Of a stretch of DNA of 64,000 nucleotides, positions 37,230 through 46,315 are shown one piece after another. Position 1 is the first letter of the stretch. Each line of letters opens with the position of its first letter. Where the stretch lies: assembly GCA_002434305.1 (NCBI GenBank), contig DJJU01000007.1, positions 184,648 through 248,647 on the forward strand. The letters are read 5' to 3'. Under the pieces are notes generated by a model. It was not told the DNA's origin and ran no database searches. It worked only from the letters and a program-made list of their open reading frames with translations. Position numbers and translations under genes: made by a program. The stretch comes from Alicycliphilus sp. UBA6560 (GTDB lineage Bacteria; Pseudomonadota; Gammaproteobacteria; Burkholderiales; Burkholderiaceae_C).

Positions 37230-37901
37230 ATGATCGTTCTACACCACTGCGTCAGCGCCCGTTCCTTCCGCCCCTTGTGGATGATGGAGGAGCTGGGCCT
37301 GCCCTACCGCCTGCGCGCCCTGCCCTTTCCGCCCCGGGTGCATGCCCGCCCGTTCCTGGAGGACAACCCGCTGGGCACCGTGCCGCTGCTGGAGGACGGT
37401 GCCACGCGCATGACCGAGTCGGCCGCCATGTGCCAGTACCTGGCGGCGCGCCACGGCGCCGGGCGGCTGGACGTGGCCGTGGACGATCCCGCCTACGGCA
37501 GCTACCTGAACTGGCTGCACATGAGCGACGCCACGCTCACCTTTCCCCAGACCCTGGTGCTGCGCTACACCCACTTCGAGCCGCCAGAGCGCCGCCAGCC
37601 CCAGGTGGCGCAGGACTATGCGCGCTGGTTCCTGGCGCGGCTGCGCGCCGTGGATGCCGCCGTGCAGCACGGCGAATTCCTGTGCGCCGGCCGCTTCACC
37701 GCCGCCGACGTGGCCGTCGCCTATGCCCTGCAGCTGGCGCAGCACCTGGAGCTGGACGGGCAGTTTCCGCCCGCCGTCGCGCACTACTGGCAGCGGCTGC
37801 AGGCGCGCCCGGCGTTCCAGCGGGCGCTGCAGGCCCAGCACCGCGCGGCCCTGGAGCAGGGCGTGGACCCGACCCCTTCCCCCGACCTGCGCCCGGCATG
37901 A
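37230..37901 (+). CDS. Glutathione S-transferase
   Basis: The 223-residue protein has an N-terminal thioredoxin-like domain (MIVLHHCVSARSFRPLWMM, with Ser near residue 9 or 12 as likely glutathione-activating residue; cis-Pro in NPLGTVPLL; glutathione-binding MTESAAMCQYLA) and a C-terminal helical domain with FTAADVAVAYALQLAQ. It conjugates or reduces electrophiles with glutathione, or acts as an isomerase. It lies 55 bases after the AraC gene and overlaps the GMC oxidoreductase by ATGA, so all three are probably one transcript. Handling a reactive aldehyde or epoxide from the GMC step is plausible. Confidence 0.9.
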   Translation: MIVLHHCVSARSFRPLWMMEELGLPYRLRALPFPPRVHARPFLEDNPLGTVPLLEDGATRMTESAAMCQYLAARHGAGRLDVAVDDPAYGSYLNWLHMSDATLTFPQTLVLRYTHFEPPERRQPQVAQDYARWFLARLRAVDAAVQHGEFLCAGRFTAADVAVAYALQLAQHLELDGQFPPAVAHYWQRLQARPAFQRALQAQHRAALEQGVDPTPSPDLRPA

Positions 37902-39508
37902 ATGCCGACACCTTCGACTACGTCATCGTCGGCGCCGGCATGGCCGGCTGCCTGCTGGCCAACCGCCTGAGCGAGGACGGGCGCCACACCGTCTGCCTGC
38001 TGGAATCGGGGCCGCCGGACCGCAGCCCCTTCATCCACATCCCGGCCGGCTTCATCAAGGTAGGCTATGACCCGCGCTACACATGGCCCTTCGAGACCGC
38101 GCCCGGCGAGGGCACGGCGGGCCGGCGCGTGACCATGCGGCTGGGCCGCACGCTGGGCGGCTCCAGCGCCATCAACGGCTTCAACTACACGCGCGGCACC
38201 GCACGCGACTACGACGGCTGGGCCGCCCAGGGCAACCCGGGCTGGAGCTACGCCGAGGTGCTACCCTACTTCCAGCGCACCGAGCGGCGCATCGGCGGCG
38301 GCGACGAACCGCACCGCGGGCACGACGGCCTGCTGCCCATCACCGACTGCGACTGGCGCCACCCGCTGTGCGACGGTTTCATCGAAAGCGCGCACTCGCT
38401 GGGCATCGGCCCGGCGGGCGACTACAACGCGGGCGTGCAGGACGGCGCCGGCTACTACCAGCGCTGGATCCACCAGGGCCGCCGCGTGAGCGCGGCGACC
38501 GCCTTCCTCAAGCCCGCGCGCGGGCGCCCCAACCTGGCGGTGCGCACCGGCGCGCACGCCGCGGCCATCGTGTTCGAGGGCAGGCGCGCCGTGGGCGTGC
38601 AGGTGCGCATGCAGCCGGGCAACGCGCAGCGCACGGTGCGCGCGCGGCGCGAGGTCATCCTGTGCGCCGGGGCCATCAACAGCCCCAAGCTGCTGCAGCT
38701 GTCGGGCGTGGGGCCGGCCGGCTGGCTGGCGGACCTGGGCGTGGCGCCGGTGCACGTGCTGCCCGGCGTAGGCCAGCGGCTGCAGGACCACTTCATGGTG
38801 CGCTCGGTGGTGCGCGTGCAGGGCACCGCCACCATCAACAGCACGGCGCGCGGCTGGCGCCTGGGACTGGAGATCGCCAAATGGGCGCTGGGCCGGCCCA
38901 GCGTGCTGGCCATCAGCCCGTCGGTGGCCTATGCCTTCGCGGCCTCGCGGCCGGGGCTGGACGCGGCGGACCTGCAGTTCCACTTCTCGCCCGGCAGCTA
39001 CGCCTCGGGCATCGCGGGCCGGCTCGACGGCTTTGCAGGCATGACGCTGGGCTTCTACCAGATGCGGCCGGCCAGCCACGGCCATGTGCGGGCGCTCTCG
39101 GCCGACCCGTTCGAGTCGCCCGAGATCCAGCCTGCCTACATGGCGCGCGAGGAAGACCGCCGCGTGGTGGTCGACGGGCTGCGGCTCACGCGCCGCATCC
39201 TGCACGCGCCCCCGCTGCTGCCCTACGTGCTGCGCGACGAGGCGCCGCCCGCCGACGCGGTGAGCGACGAGGACCTGCTGGAGTACGCGCGCCAGCGCGG
39301 CGGCACCGCCTGGCACTTCATGGGCACCTGCCGCATGGGGCCAGTGCACGACGCGTCGGCGGTGGTGGATGCGCAGCTGCGCGTGCACGGCCTGGACGGG
39401 CTGCGCGTGGCCGACGCCTCGGTGATGCCGGCTATGCCCTCGGGCAACACCGGCGCCCCGACGCTGATGATCGCGGAGAAGGCGGCCGACCTGCTGCTGC
39501 GCTTGTGA
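37898..39508 (+). CDS. GMC family FAD-dependent alcohol oxidoreductase 1
   Basis: The 536-residue choline-dehydrogenase/AlkJ-like enzyme has the FAD Rossmann motif YVIVGAGMAGCLLANRL (8-24), the GMC signature LGRTLGGSSAINGFNYTRG, the second signature GAINSPKLLQLSGVGP, the active-site His in WHFMGTCRMGP and Asn in MPSGNTGAPTLMIAEKAADLL. It oxidises a primary alcohol to an aldehyde, passing electrons to quinone or oxygen. It is a clear paralogue of the enzyme at 44675. The start overlaps the GST stop (ATGA). The substrate is unknown; LivK-type uptake genes follow 181 bases later. Confidence 0.92.
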   Translation: MNADTFDYVIVGAGMAGCLLANRLSEDGRHTVCLLESGPPDRSPFIHIPAGFIKVGYDPRYTWPFETAPGEGTAGRRVTMRLGRTLGGSSAINGFNYTRGTARDYDGWAAQGNPGWSYAEVLPYFQRTERRIGGGDEPHRGHDGLLPITDCDWRHPLCDGFIESAHSLGIGPAGDYNAGVQDGAGYYQRWIHQGRRVSAATAFLKPARGRPNLAVRTGAHAAAIVFEGRRAVGVQVRMQPGNAQRTVRARREVILCAGAINSPKLLQLSGVGPAGWLADLGVAPVHVLPGVGQRLQDHFMVRSVVRVQGTATINSTARGWRLGLEIAKWALGRPSVLAISPSVAYAFAASRPGLDAADLQFHFSPGSYASGIAGRLDGFAGMTLGFYQMRPASHGHVRALSADPFESPEIQPAYMAREEDRRVVVDGLRLTRRILHAPPLLPYVLRDEAPPADAVSDEDLLEYARQRGGTAWHFMGTCRMGPVHDASAVVDAQLRVHGLDGLRVADASVMPAMPSGNTGAPTLMIAEKAADLLLRL

Positions 39509-39544
39509 GCGGCGCAGCGCCCGAATGCCAGCTGTTGGCACCAA

Positions 39545-39568
39545 CTGTACCTGTCCCGGCAGGTACAG
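39545..39568. promoter_or_regulatory. Perfect palindromic operator upstream of livK
   Basis: CTGTACCTG and CAGGTACAG are separated by six bases (TCCCGG). The nine-base arms match perfectly. It lies 121 bases before the livK start. The same nine-base arm occurs at 49512-49520 in the MocR-type regulator promoter, and a further half-site GGGTACAG lies at 39628-39635. I infer a binding site for that regulator. Confidence 0.65.
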
Positions 39569-39689
39569 CAGGCTTACAGTGGGTAGAGATTCGCCTGCTG
39601 CCCCGCTTTACCGGTGCGGCCAGCGGCGGGTACAGATGGATCACCAGATCCGCACCGCCAGCAATGGCGACGACAACAGGAGACAAGCC

Positions 39690-40886
39690 ATGACAGGAAT
39701 TCGCCAGATCGCCAAGGCCGCGGCCACGGCTCTCACGGTGGCATGCGCCTTCACCGCCCAGGCGCAGGACATCAAGATCGGCTACACGGCCGACCAGTCC
39801 GGCAGCGGCGTGGCCGAGCTGGGCATTGCCGGGCGCTGGGGCTTTGAGGCCGCCATCGAGGACGTGAACAAGGCCGGGGGCATCCTGGGCAAGAAGGTGG
39901 TCGGCGTGATCCGCGACGACCAGGGCACGCCGCCGAAGGCCATCCAGACGGTGCAGGACCTGCTCGACAGCGAGAAGGTGCAGGCCCTGGTAGGCCCGGC
40001 CAACTCGGGCAACGCGCTGGCCTGGCTGCACATCCCGCAGCAAAAGAAGATTCCCGTGGTGGTGCCCATCGGCACGGCCACCGAGATCACCACGCGCTAT
40101 GCCAAGGAGCCGCAGAACTACCTGTTCCGCGTGTCGATGGTGGACCGCGAGCAGGTCTCGCTGCTGGCCGCCTACGCGGTCAAGGCGTCCAAGGACAAGA
40201 AGATCGCCGTGCTGGCCGACTCCACCGGCTACGGCCAGGGCGGCATCAAGGACGCGACCGAGGTGCTGGCGCTGCACGGCGTGAAACCCGTGGCCGTCGA
40301 GAAGTACGGCCCCAAGGACACGGACATGACCTCGCAGCTCAACAAGATCAAGGCCGCGGGGGCCGACACCGTGATCATCTACGGCATCGCCGACGGTGCC
40401 GCGCAGGTGGTGCGCAGCATGGAGAAGATCAACTACATGCCCACCACGCTGGGCACCTGGGGCAACCTGAGCTCGCTGTTCCCGAAGATGACGGGGCCCA
40501 AGCTGTCCGAGCACCTGATCATGGCCGCCTCCACCACCGAGGACACCTCCGACAAGACCAAGTCGCTGGGCGAGCGCGTGCGCAAGAACTTCCCGGCGCT
40601 GACCTGCTTCCCCTGCGCCGCGCAGGCCTATGACTCGGTGATGCTGCTGGCCGCCGCGATGAAGCAGGCGAACAGCACCGACGGCGAGAAGGTCGCCGCC
40701 GCGCTCGAGAACGTCAGCGGCGTGCAGGGCGTCATCAAGACCTACGACAAGCCCTTCAGCAAGACCATGCACGAGGGCCTGCACGTGGGCGACTTCTACC
40801 TGGCGCGCTGGAAGAATGGTACCGAGGTGCAGCGCTTCGAGGACCCGGTCTACAAGTCCCTCACGCCCGCCGATCTCAAGCAGTGA
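39690..40886 (+). CDS. livK: ABC transporter substrate-binding protein, Liv type
   Basis: The protein has 398 residues. Signal peptide MTGIRQIAKAAATALTVACA ends FTAQA, followed by QDIKIGYTADQSGSGVAELG of the type I periplasmic-binding fold, with DDQGTPPKAIQTVQDLL and VGPANSGNALAWLHIPQQ. Two Cys (LTCFPCAAQAYDS) probably form a disulfide. It captures a solute for LivH-LivM/G-LivF encoded downstream. The class transports branched-chain amino acids but often serves aromatic or other organic acids in Burkholderiales. The ATG at 39690 follows AACAGGAGACAAGCC. The palindrome at 39545 probably controls it. Confidence 0.93.
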   Translation: MTGIRQIAKAAATALTVACAFTAQAQDIKIGYTADQSGSGVAELGIAGRWGFEAAIEDVNKAGGILGKKVVGVIRDDQGTPPKAIQTVQDLLDSEKVQALVGPANSGNALAWLHIPQQKKIPVVVPIGTATEITTRYAKEPQNYLFRVSMVDREQVSLLAAYAVKASKDKKIAVLADSTGYGQGGIKDATEVLALHGVKPVAVEKYGPKDTDMTSQLNKIKAAGADTVIIYGIADGAAQVVRSMEKINYMPTTLGTWGNLSSLFPKMTGPKLSEHLIMAASTTEDTSDKTKSLGERVRKNFPALTCFPCAAQAYDSVMLLAAAMKQANSTDGEKVAAALENVSGVQGVIKTYDKPFSKTMHEGLHVGDFYLARWKNGTEVQRFEDPVYKSLTPADLKQ

Positions 40887-40922
40887 TCGCCGGCGCCGGG
40901 GGCATTGGGCACCCGGCCTCTC

Positions 40923-41025
40923 TTAAAAATAGGAGCTGCCAGCGCTTGACTGGCAAGGGTTTCAGCATAAAAACCACCTGAAACCGTTGCTGGACAAGCG
41001 CCAGCAGCTCACTTTTTTGATATCT
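40923..41025. repeat. Repeat family A copy k (double copy)
   Basis: Two members lie head to head: AGGAGCTGCCAGCGCTTGAC followed by AAGCGCCAGCAGCTCAC, separated by about 55 bases. It lies in the livK-livH gap and could fold into a long stem that lowers livH expression relative to livK. Confidence 0.7.
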
Positions 41026-41054
41026 CCAGCCTCAGTGCTAGTGGAGGGCGGCGC

Positions 41055-41975
41055 ATGGCCGAATCGATACTCCAGGCGATCTTCAGCGGCCTGGCCCTGG
41101 GCAGCATCTACGCGCTCGTGGCCGTGGGCTTCAACATCACCTTCAACACCACCAAGACGCTGAACTTCGGCCAGGGCGAGTTCCTGGTGGCCGGCGCCTT
41201 CGTCGCGGTCTCGGTGCTGCTGCTGCTGGCCGGCAAGCAGATGACCGACGCGCTCTTGCCCGCCGAGGTGACGCTGACGCGCTACCTGCTCAGCCTGGTC
41301 GGCTCCATGGTGGTGCTGGCGCTGCTGGGCGTGCTGCTGTACTACACCGCCGTGCGGCCCTTCGTGGGCCAGGGCGGCATGGCCTGGGTGATGAGCACCA
41401 TCGGCTTCGGCATCATCATCCAGAACACGGCGCTGGCGATCTGGGGCCCTTCGCCGCTGGTCATGCCCTCGCCGCTGGGCAACGACGTGATCCGCATCGG
41501 CGGCGCCGGCGTGCTGCCGCAGGAGGTGCTGGTGCTGGTGGCCAGCGTGGCCGTGCTGTTCACGCTGGACTGGGTGATGCGCGCCACACGCATCGGCAAG
41601 GCCGTGCGCGCCGTGGCGCAAAGCGGCAGCGCCGCCACGCTGATGGGCATCAACGTCGGCGCCATCGTGGTACTGGCCTTCGTCATCAGCTCCAGCCTGG
41701 CGGGGCTGGCCGGGCTGCTGATTGCGCCCATCACCACCGCCTCGGTGTTCATGGGCCTCACGCTGGCGCTCAAGGCTTTCTCGTCGGCCATCGTCGGCGG
41801 GCTGACCAGCCCGCGCGGCTGCATGCTGGGCGGCGTACTGCTGGGCGTGATCGAGGCGCTGGTGGGCCTGTGGCATGCCGAGCTGCGCGAGATCAGCATC
41901 TTCCTTCTCATCATCATCGTGCTGGTGGTGCGTCCGCAGGGGCTGCTGGGCCAGCGCATCGAGGAGAAGGTGTGA
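41055..41975 (+). CDS. livH: Branched-chain-type ABC transporter permease LivH
   Basis: The 306-residue inner-membrane permease has about eight helices. It begins MAESILQAIFSGLALGSIYALVAVGFN, with LNFGQGEFLVAGAF, the coupling-helix region IGKAVRAVAQSGSAATLMGIN, and the terminal GLTSPRGCMLGGVLLGVIEAL. It pairs with LivM to form the channel. RBS GGAGGG lies before ATG 41055. Its stop overlaps the next start by one base (TGATG). Confidence 0.95.
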   Translation: MAESILQAIFSGLALGSIYALVAVGFNITFNTTKTLNFGQGEFLVAGAFVAVSVLLLLAGKQMTDALLPAEVTLTRYLLSLVGSMVVLALLGVLLYYTAVRPFVGQGGMAWVMSTIGFGIIIQNTALAIWGPSPLVMPSPLGNDVIRIGGAGVLPQEVLVLVASVAVLFTLDWVMRATRIGKAVRAVAQSGSAATLMGINVGAIVVLAFVISSSLAGLAGLLIAPITTASVFMGLTLALKAFSSAIVGGLTSPRGCMLGGVLLGVIEALVGLWHAELREISIFLLIIIVLVVRPQGLLGQRIEEKV

Positions 41976-43789
41976 TGGGCGGCGCGCACAAACAACAGCA
42001 CACCCTGTGGCTCATCGTTGTCGTCGCGCTGGCGGCGGCCGTGCCGCTGCTGACCGACAACGACTTCTACCTGCGCGTGCTGTTCCTGATCGGCGTGAAC
42101 TACATCGCCGCCGCGGGCATGAACGTGCTGGTGGGCTACACGGGCCAGAAATCGCTGGGCCATGCCGGCCTGTTCGCCGTGGGTGCCTACACCGTGGCCC
42201 TGCTCACCGCGCGCTGGGGCTGGAACCCCTGGCCGGCCTTCGTGGCCGCCGGGGTCATGGCCGGCATCTTCGGCGTCGTCATCGCGCTGCCGGCGCTGCG
42301 CGTCAAGGGCCCGGCGCTGGCCATGGTGACCATCGGCTTCGGCATCGTGGTGGAGAAGATCGTCTCCGAATGGCAGGACGTGTTCGCCGGCCAGCAGGGC
42401 ATCTACGGCGTGCTGCCGCTGTCGCTGGGCGGCACCATGTTCAGCTCCAAGCACTGGGTGTGGTTCGTGCTGCTGCTGGCCGTGGCGCTGCACGTCATGC
42501 TGCGCCTGCTGCTGCGCGGGCGCTTCGGCCGCGCCTTCATGGCCGTGAACACGGCCGAGGTGGCGGCCGAGAGCGTGGGCATCAGCGTCTACCGCTTCAA
42601 GGTGCTGGCCTTCGTGATCAGCGCCGTCACCTGCGGCCTGGCCGGCGCGCTGATCGCGCAGCAAAACCAGTACATCAACTCCGACTTCATCACCTTCAAC
42701 CTGTCGATCTTCATCCTGCTGATGGTGCTGTTCGGCGGGCCCTCGATCTACGGGCCGCTGCTGGGCGCCGTGGTGCTGACGCTGCTGGACGCCGTCCTCT
42801 CGCGCTGGCCGGGCGTGCAGCACTTCACCTACGGGGCGCTGCTGCTGTTCGCGCTCTACGCCATGCCCGACGGGCTGGCCGGCTTCGTGAAGAAGATGGC
42901 GCGGCGCTGGGCGCCCGGCCTGCTGCCCGCTGAAAGCCTGCCCGGGCAGCTCGCGCCCTGGCGCCCGCGCGGCGCGGCCGGCGCCGACGAGATGCTGCTG
43001 CAGGCCCAGGGCCTGTACAAGGCCTACGGCGGCGTGGTGCCCACCAACGAGGTGGACATCGACATCCGCGCCGGCCACGTGCATTCGCTGATCGGCCCCA
43101 ACGGCGCGGGCAAGACCACGCTGCTGAACATCCTCTCGGGCATCGTGCCGCCGGACCGCGGCAGCATCCGCTTCGACGGCCGCGACGTGACGGGGCTGGC
43201 GCCCTGGCGCATCGCCCGCGCGGGCCTGGGCCGCACCTTCCAGAACCTCAAGCTGTTTGCCGGCATGTCGGTGCTGGACAACGTCAAGCTGGGCCTGCAT
43301 GCGCACATGCCCACGGGCTTCTTCGGCAGCCTGCTGGGGCGCGGCGGCGCGTCCGAGCGCGCCGCGCGCGACGAGGCGCTGCAGATCCTCGACGCCCTGG
43401 GCCTGAAGGACAAGGCGCAGGAGATCGCCGGCAGCCTGCCCTACGGCGTGCAGCGCCGCCTGGAGCTGGCACGCGCGCTGGCCACGCACCCGCGCCTGCT
43501 GCTGCTCGACGAGCCCGCCGCCGGCCTGAACCCGCAGGAGACGCAGGAGCTGGCGCAGGTCATCCTGCGCATCCGCGACCTGGGCGTCACCGTGCTGCTG
43601 ATCGAGCACCACATGGACCTGGTGATGGCCGTGTCCGACCACGTGATCGTGCTGGACTACGGCCAGAAGATCGCCGAGGGCGCGCCCGCGCAGGTGCAGA
43701 GCGACCCGCGCGTGATCGCGGCCTACCTGGGCACGGCCGACGGCGAAGAAGAAGACGAGGAACAGGAAGGTGGTGCCCATGTCCGATGA
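41975..43789 (+). CDS. LivM-LivG fusion: permease plus ATPase
   Basis: The protein has 604 residues. Residues 1-310 are a LivM-type permease with about nine helices (GMNVLVGYTGQKSLGHAGLFAVGAY, TAEVAAESVGISVYRFKVLAFV). After a Pro/Arg-rich linker (about 315-335), residues 338-600 are a LivG-type ATPase with Walker A GPNGAGKTT (about 374-382), GRTFQNLKLF, the degenerate signature GVQRRLELARAL, Walker B LLLLDEPAAGLNP and switch His in LLIEHHMD. The signature reads LPYGVQRR as is usual for LivG. The acid-rich tail EEEDEEQEGG overlaps the start of livF by 11 bases. Confidence 0.93.
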   Translation: MGGAHKQQHTLWLIVVVALAAAVPLLTDNDFYLRVLFLIGVNYIAAAGMNVLVGYTGQKSLGHAGLFAVGAYTVALLTARWGWNPWPAFVAAGVMAGIFGVVIALPALRVKGPALAMVTIGFGIVVEKIVSEWQDVFAGQQGIYGVLPLSLGGTMFSSKHWVWFVLLLAVALHVMLRLLLRGRFGRAFMAVNTAEVAAESVGISVYRFKVLAFVISAVTCGLAGALIAQQNQYINSDFITFNLSIFILLMVLFGGPSIYGPLLGAVVLTLLDAVLSRWPGVQHFTYGALLLFALYAMPDGLAGFVKKMARRWAPGLLPAESLPGQLAPWRPRGAAGADEMLLQAQGLYKAYGGVVPTNEVDIDIRAGHVHSLIGPNGAGKTTLLNILSGIVPPDRGSIRFDGRDVTGLAPWRIARAGLGRTFQNLKLFAGMSVLDNVKLGLHAHMPTGFFGSLLGRGGASERAARDEALQILDALGLKDKAQEIAGSLPYGVQRRLELARALATHPRLLLLDEPAAGLNPQETQELAQVILRIRDLGVTVLLIEHHMDLVMAVSDHVIVLDYGQKIAEGAPAQVQSDPRVIAAYLGTADGEEEDEEQEGGAHVR

Positions 43790-44501
43790 ACTGCTGCGCA
43801 TCGACGACCTGCACGTGCACTACGGCGCGGTACAGGCCTTGAAGGGTGTCTCGCTGCACGTGCAGGCGGGCGAGGTGGTCACCATCATCGGTGGCAACGG
43901 GGCCGGCAAGAGCACGCTGATGCGCTGCATCTCGGGCCTGGAGCCCGCCAAGGCCGGGCGCGTGCTGTTCCAGGGGCAGGACTTGGCAGCCATCCACGGC
44001 CACCGGCGCGTGGCCCTGGGCATCGCGCAGTCGCCCGAGGGCCGGCAGGTCTTTGCCGACCAGACCGTGCGCGACAACCTGGTGCTGGGCGCCTACCACC
44101 GCCGCGCCAGCGCGGCGGAGATCGAGGCCGACATCCAGGCCCAGTTCGAGCGCTTTCCGCGCCTGGGCGAACGCCAGCTGCAGATGGCCGGCACCATGTC
44201 CGGCGGCGAGCAGCAGATGCTGGCCATCGCCCGCGCCCTCATGGCGCGGCCGAAGCTGCTGCTGCTGGACGAACCCTCGCTGGGCCTGGCGCCGCTGATC
44301 GTCAAGGAAATCTTCGACACCATCCGCAGCCTGCGCACGCTGGGCGTGACCATCCTGCTGGTGGAGCAGATGGCCAACCAGGCCCTGGCCGTGGCCGACC
44401 GGGGCTATGTGCTGGAGACCGGCCGCATCACGCTGCAGGGCCCCGGCCGCGAGCTGCGCCGCGACCCGAAGGTGCGCGCCGCCTACCTCGGGGGGCACTG
44501 A
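43779..44501 (+). CDS. livF: Branched-chain-type ABC transporter ATPase LivF
   Basis: The 240-residue ATPase has Walker A GGNGAGKST (about 39-47), Q-loop in GIAQSPEGRQVF, signature MSGGEQQML, Walker B LLLLDEPSLGLAP and VEQMANQALAVADRGYVLETG. It is the second nucleotide-binding subunit of the importer. The ATG at 43779 is preferred to the GTG at 43770, since AGGAAGG lies at normal distance. A family-B repeat starts five bases after its stop. Confidence 0.95.
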   Translation: MSDELLRIDDLHVHYGAVQALKGVSLHVQAGEVVTIIGGNGAGKSTLMRCISGLEPAKAGRVLFQGQDLAAIHGHRRVALGIAQSPEGRQVFADQTVRDNLVLGAYHRRASAAEIEADIQAQFERFPRLGERQLQMAGTMSGGEQQMLAIARALMARPKLLLLDEPSLGLAPLIVKEIFDTIRSLRTLGVTILLVEQMANQALAVADRGYVLETGRITLQGPGRELRRDPKVRAAYLGGH

Positions 44502-44505
44502 CATG

Positions 44506-44640
44506 CAACACCCCCCTGAGTCGCTTCGCGCCTTCCCCCCTCTCTCGCATCGCTGCGCGTTGCGGGAGGGCGGACGCCGCCCTCGCTGCGAGGCGGCCCT
44601 TGCTCGGCTGCCTTGGCCTTGCGCGTGCCAGTTTTATCGG
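44506..44640 (+). repeat. Repeat family B, copy 2 (about 135 bp, post-stop element)
   Basis: It begins CAACACCCCCCTGAGTCGC five bases after the livF stop and ends GTGCCAGTTTTATCGG, the same order as copies 1 and 3. It sits between livF and the second GMC gene inside the putative operon. Confidence 0.8.
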
Positions 44641-44674
44641 CCGCGGACGATGCGCAGCATCGGGGAGCACTGAG

Positions 44675-46315
44675 GTGCAGGAAAGTTTCGACTACGTGGT
44701 GGTCGGCGCGGGCGCGGCCGGCGCCATCGTGGCGCGGCGGCTGGCCGAAGCCAACCCGACCGTCAGTGTCTGCCTGCTCGAAGCCGGGCCGCCCGACCGC
44801 CATCCCTACCTGCATTTGCCGGCCGGCTTCATCAAGATGCTGTTCGATCCCAAGTACACGTGGACCTACGGCTCCGAGCCCGATGCGCGCACGCTGGAGC
44901 GGCGCGTGCCGCTGCCCCAGGGCAAGACGCTGGGCGGATCGAGCGCGATCAACGGCCTGATCTACAACCGCGGCCAGGCCGAGGACTACGACGGCTGGGC
45001 CGCATTGGGCAACCCGGGCTGGTCGTTCGCCGAGGTGCTGCCCTACTTCCAGCGCAACGAGCGTTGGCTGGGCCCTAACAACTCCATGGGCAGCAGCAGC
45101 ACGCGGCGCGGCACCGCAGGCCGGGTGCCGGTCACGCCCATCGACTGGACGCATCCGATCTGCGAGGCTTTCATCGCCGGCGCCCAGGAGCAGGGCCTGC
45201 CGCGCAACCCCGACTACAACGGCGACACCCAGGCCGGCGTGGGCTACTTCCAGCGCACCATCCACCGCGGCTGGCGCCATAGCACGGCGCGCGGCTACCT
45301 GCGCTCGCCTCCATCCAATCTGGCAGTGCGCACCCATGCGCAGGCCACGCGCATCGTGCTCCAAGGTACACGCGCCACGGGCGTGGAGTACACGCGCGGT
45401 GGCCCGCAGGGACAAGCCACAACGGTGGGCGCGCGGCGCGAGGTCATCGTCTGCGCGGGCGCGATCAACACGCCCCGGCTGCTGCAGCTCTCGGGCATCG
45501 GCCCGGAGGACCACCTGCAGGCGCTGGGCCTGCCCGTGGTGCATTCCCTCGCAGGCGTGGGCTCGCATTTGAAAGACCACTTCTCGGTGCGCGTGGTCGG
45601 GCACGTGCGGCGCGGCAGCGCGCTCACCATCAACGAACTGGCGCGCATGCCGCGCCTGTGGGGCCAGGCGGCGCGCTGGCTCGCGGGCAAGCCCAACATC
45701 CTGGCATTGAGCCCGTCGCTGGTGCACTTCTTCTGGCATTCGGGCCTGGGCGACGGCGTGAGGCCCGACCTGCAGGGCGTGTTCACCCCGGCCAGCTACC
45801 GCGAGGGCTATGTCGGCCAGCTCGACACCTACCCCGGCATGACCTGCGGCGTCTGGGCGCACCGCCCGCGCAGCGAGGGCGAGGTGCGGCTGCGGTCCAG
45901 CGACCCCTGGGCCGACCCGCTGATCCGCCCCAACTACCTGTCGCACGAGGAGGACGTGCGTGTGCTCACCGCTGGTGTGCGCCTGGCGCGCGGGCTGCTG
46001 CGCACCCAGGCGCTCGCACCCTTCTTCGCAGCCGAGGCCATGCCGGGCCAGGATGCACAGAGCGACGAAGACATCCTCGCCTACATCCGCCGCTACGGCG
46101 TGTCGTCGTACCACCTGTGCGGCACGGCACGCATGGGGCCCGCCGACGACCCGGGCGCCGTGGTCGATGCGCAGCTGCGCGTACACGGACTGCAGGGCCT
46201 GCGCGTGGCCGACTCGTCGGTCATGCCGGCCATTCCTTCGGCCAACATCTGCGCCGCCTCGATGATGATCGGCGAGAAGGCGGCCGACCTCATTCTGGGA
46301 AGAAACCCATGCTGA
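44675..46315 (+). CDS. GMC family FAD-dependent alcohol oxidoreductase 2
   Basis: The 546-residue enzyme has FAD motif YVVVGAGAAGAIVARRL, GMC signature QGKTLGGSSAINGLIYNRG, second signature GAINTPRLLQLSGIGP, active-site His in SSYHLCGTARMGP and Asn in IPSANICAASMMIGEKAADLIL. It is a paralogue of the 37898 enzyme, sharing long identical blocks such as DYDGWAA and GNPGWS. The start is GTG at 44675 with GGGGAG eight bases upstream; the longer frame from 44600 runs through the family-B repeat. Its stop overlaps the following ligase gene by seven bases, linking alcohol oxidation to acyl-CoA formation. Confidence 0.92.
   Translation: MQESFDYVVVGAGAAGAIVARRLAEANPTVSVCLLEAGPPDRHPYLHLPAGFIKMLFDPKYTWTYGSEPDARTLERRVPLPQGKTLGGSSAINGLIYNRGQAEDYDGWAALGNPGWSFAEVLPYFQRNERWLGPNNSMGSSSTRRGTAGRVPVTPIDWTHPICEAFIAGAQEQGLPRNPDYNGDTQAGVGYFQRTIHRGWRHSTARGYLRSPPSNLAVRTHAQATRIVLQGTRATGVEYTRGGPQGQATTVGARREVIVCAGAINTPRLLQLSGIGPEDHLQALGLPVVHSLAGVGSHLKDHFSVRVVGHVRRGSALTINELARMPRLWGQAARWLAGKPNILALSPSLVHFFWHSGLGDGVRPDLQGVFTPASYREGYVGQLDTYPGMTCGVWAHRPRSEGEVRLRSSDPWADPLIRPNYLSHEEDVRVLTAGVRLARGLLRTQALAPFFAAEAMPGQDAQSDEDILAYIRRYGVSSYHLCGTARMGPADDPGAVVDAQLRVHGLQGLRVADSSVMPAIPSANICAASMMIGEKAADLILGRNPC

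Noticed and set aside
34262..37231. 989-codon frame suggesting the acyl-CoA ligase has a 400-residue N-terminal extension
   Set aside because: The extension is antisense to the AraC gene and low-complexity; the family start is at 35989.
44506..44640. Family-B repeat considered as an insertion-sequence remnant
   Set aside because: No transposase frame, no target-site duplication and no IS-type terminal repeats could be seen; kept as an unclassified structured repeat.
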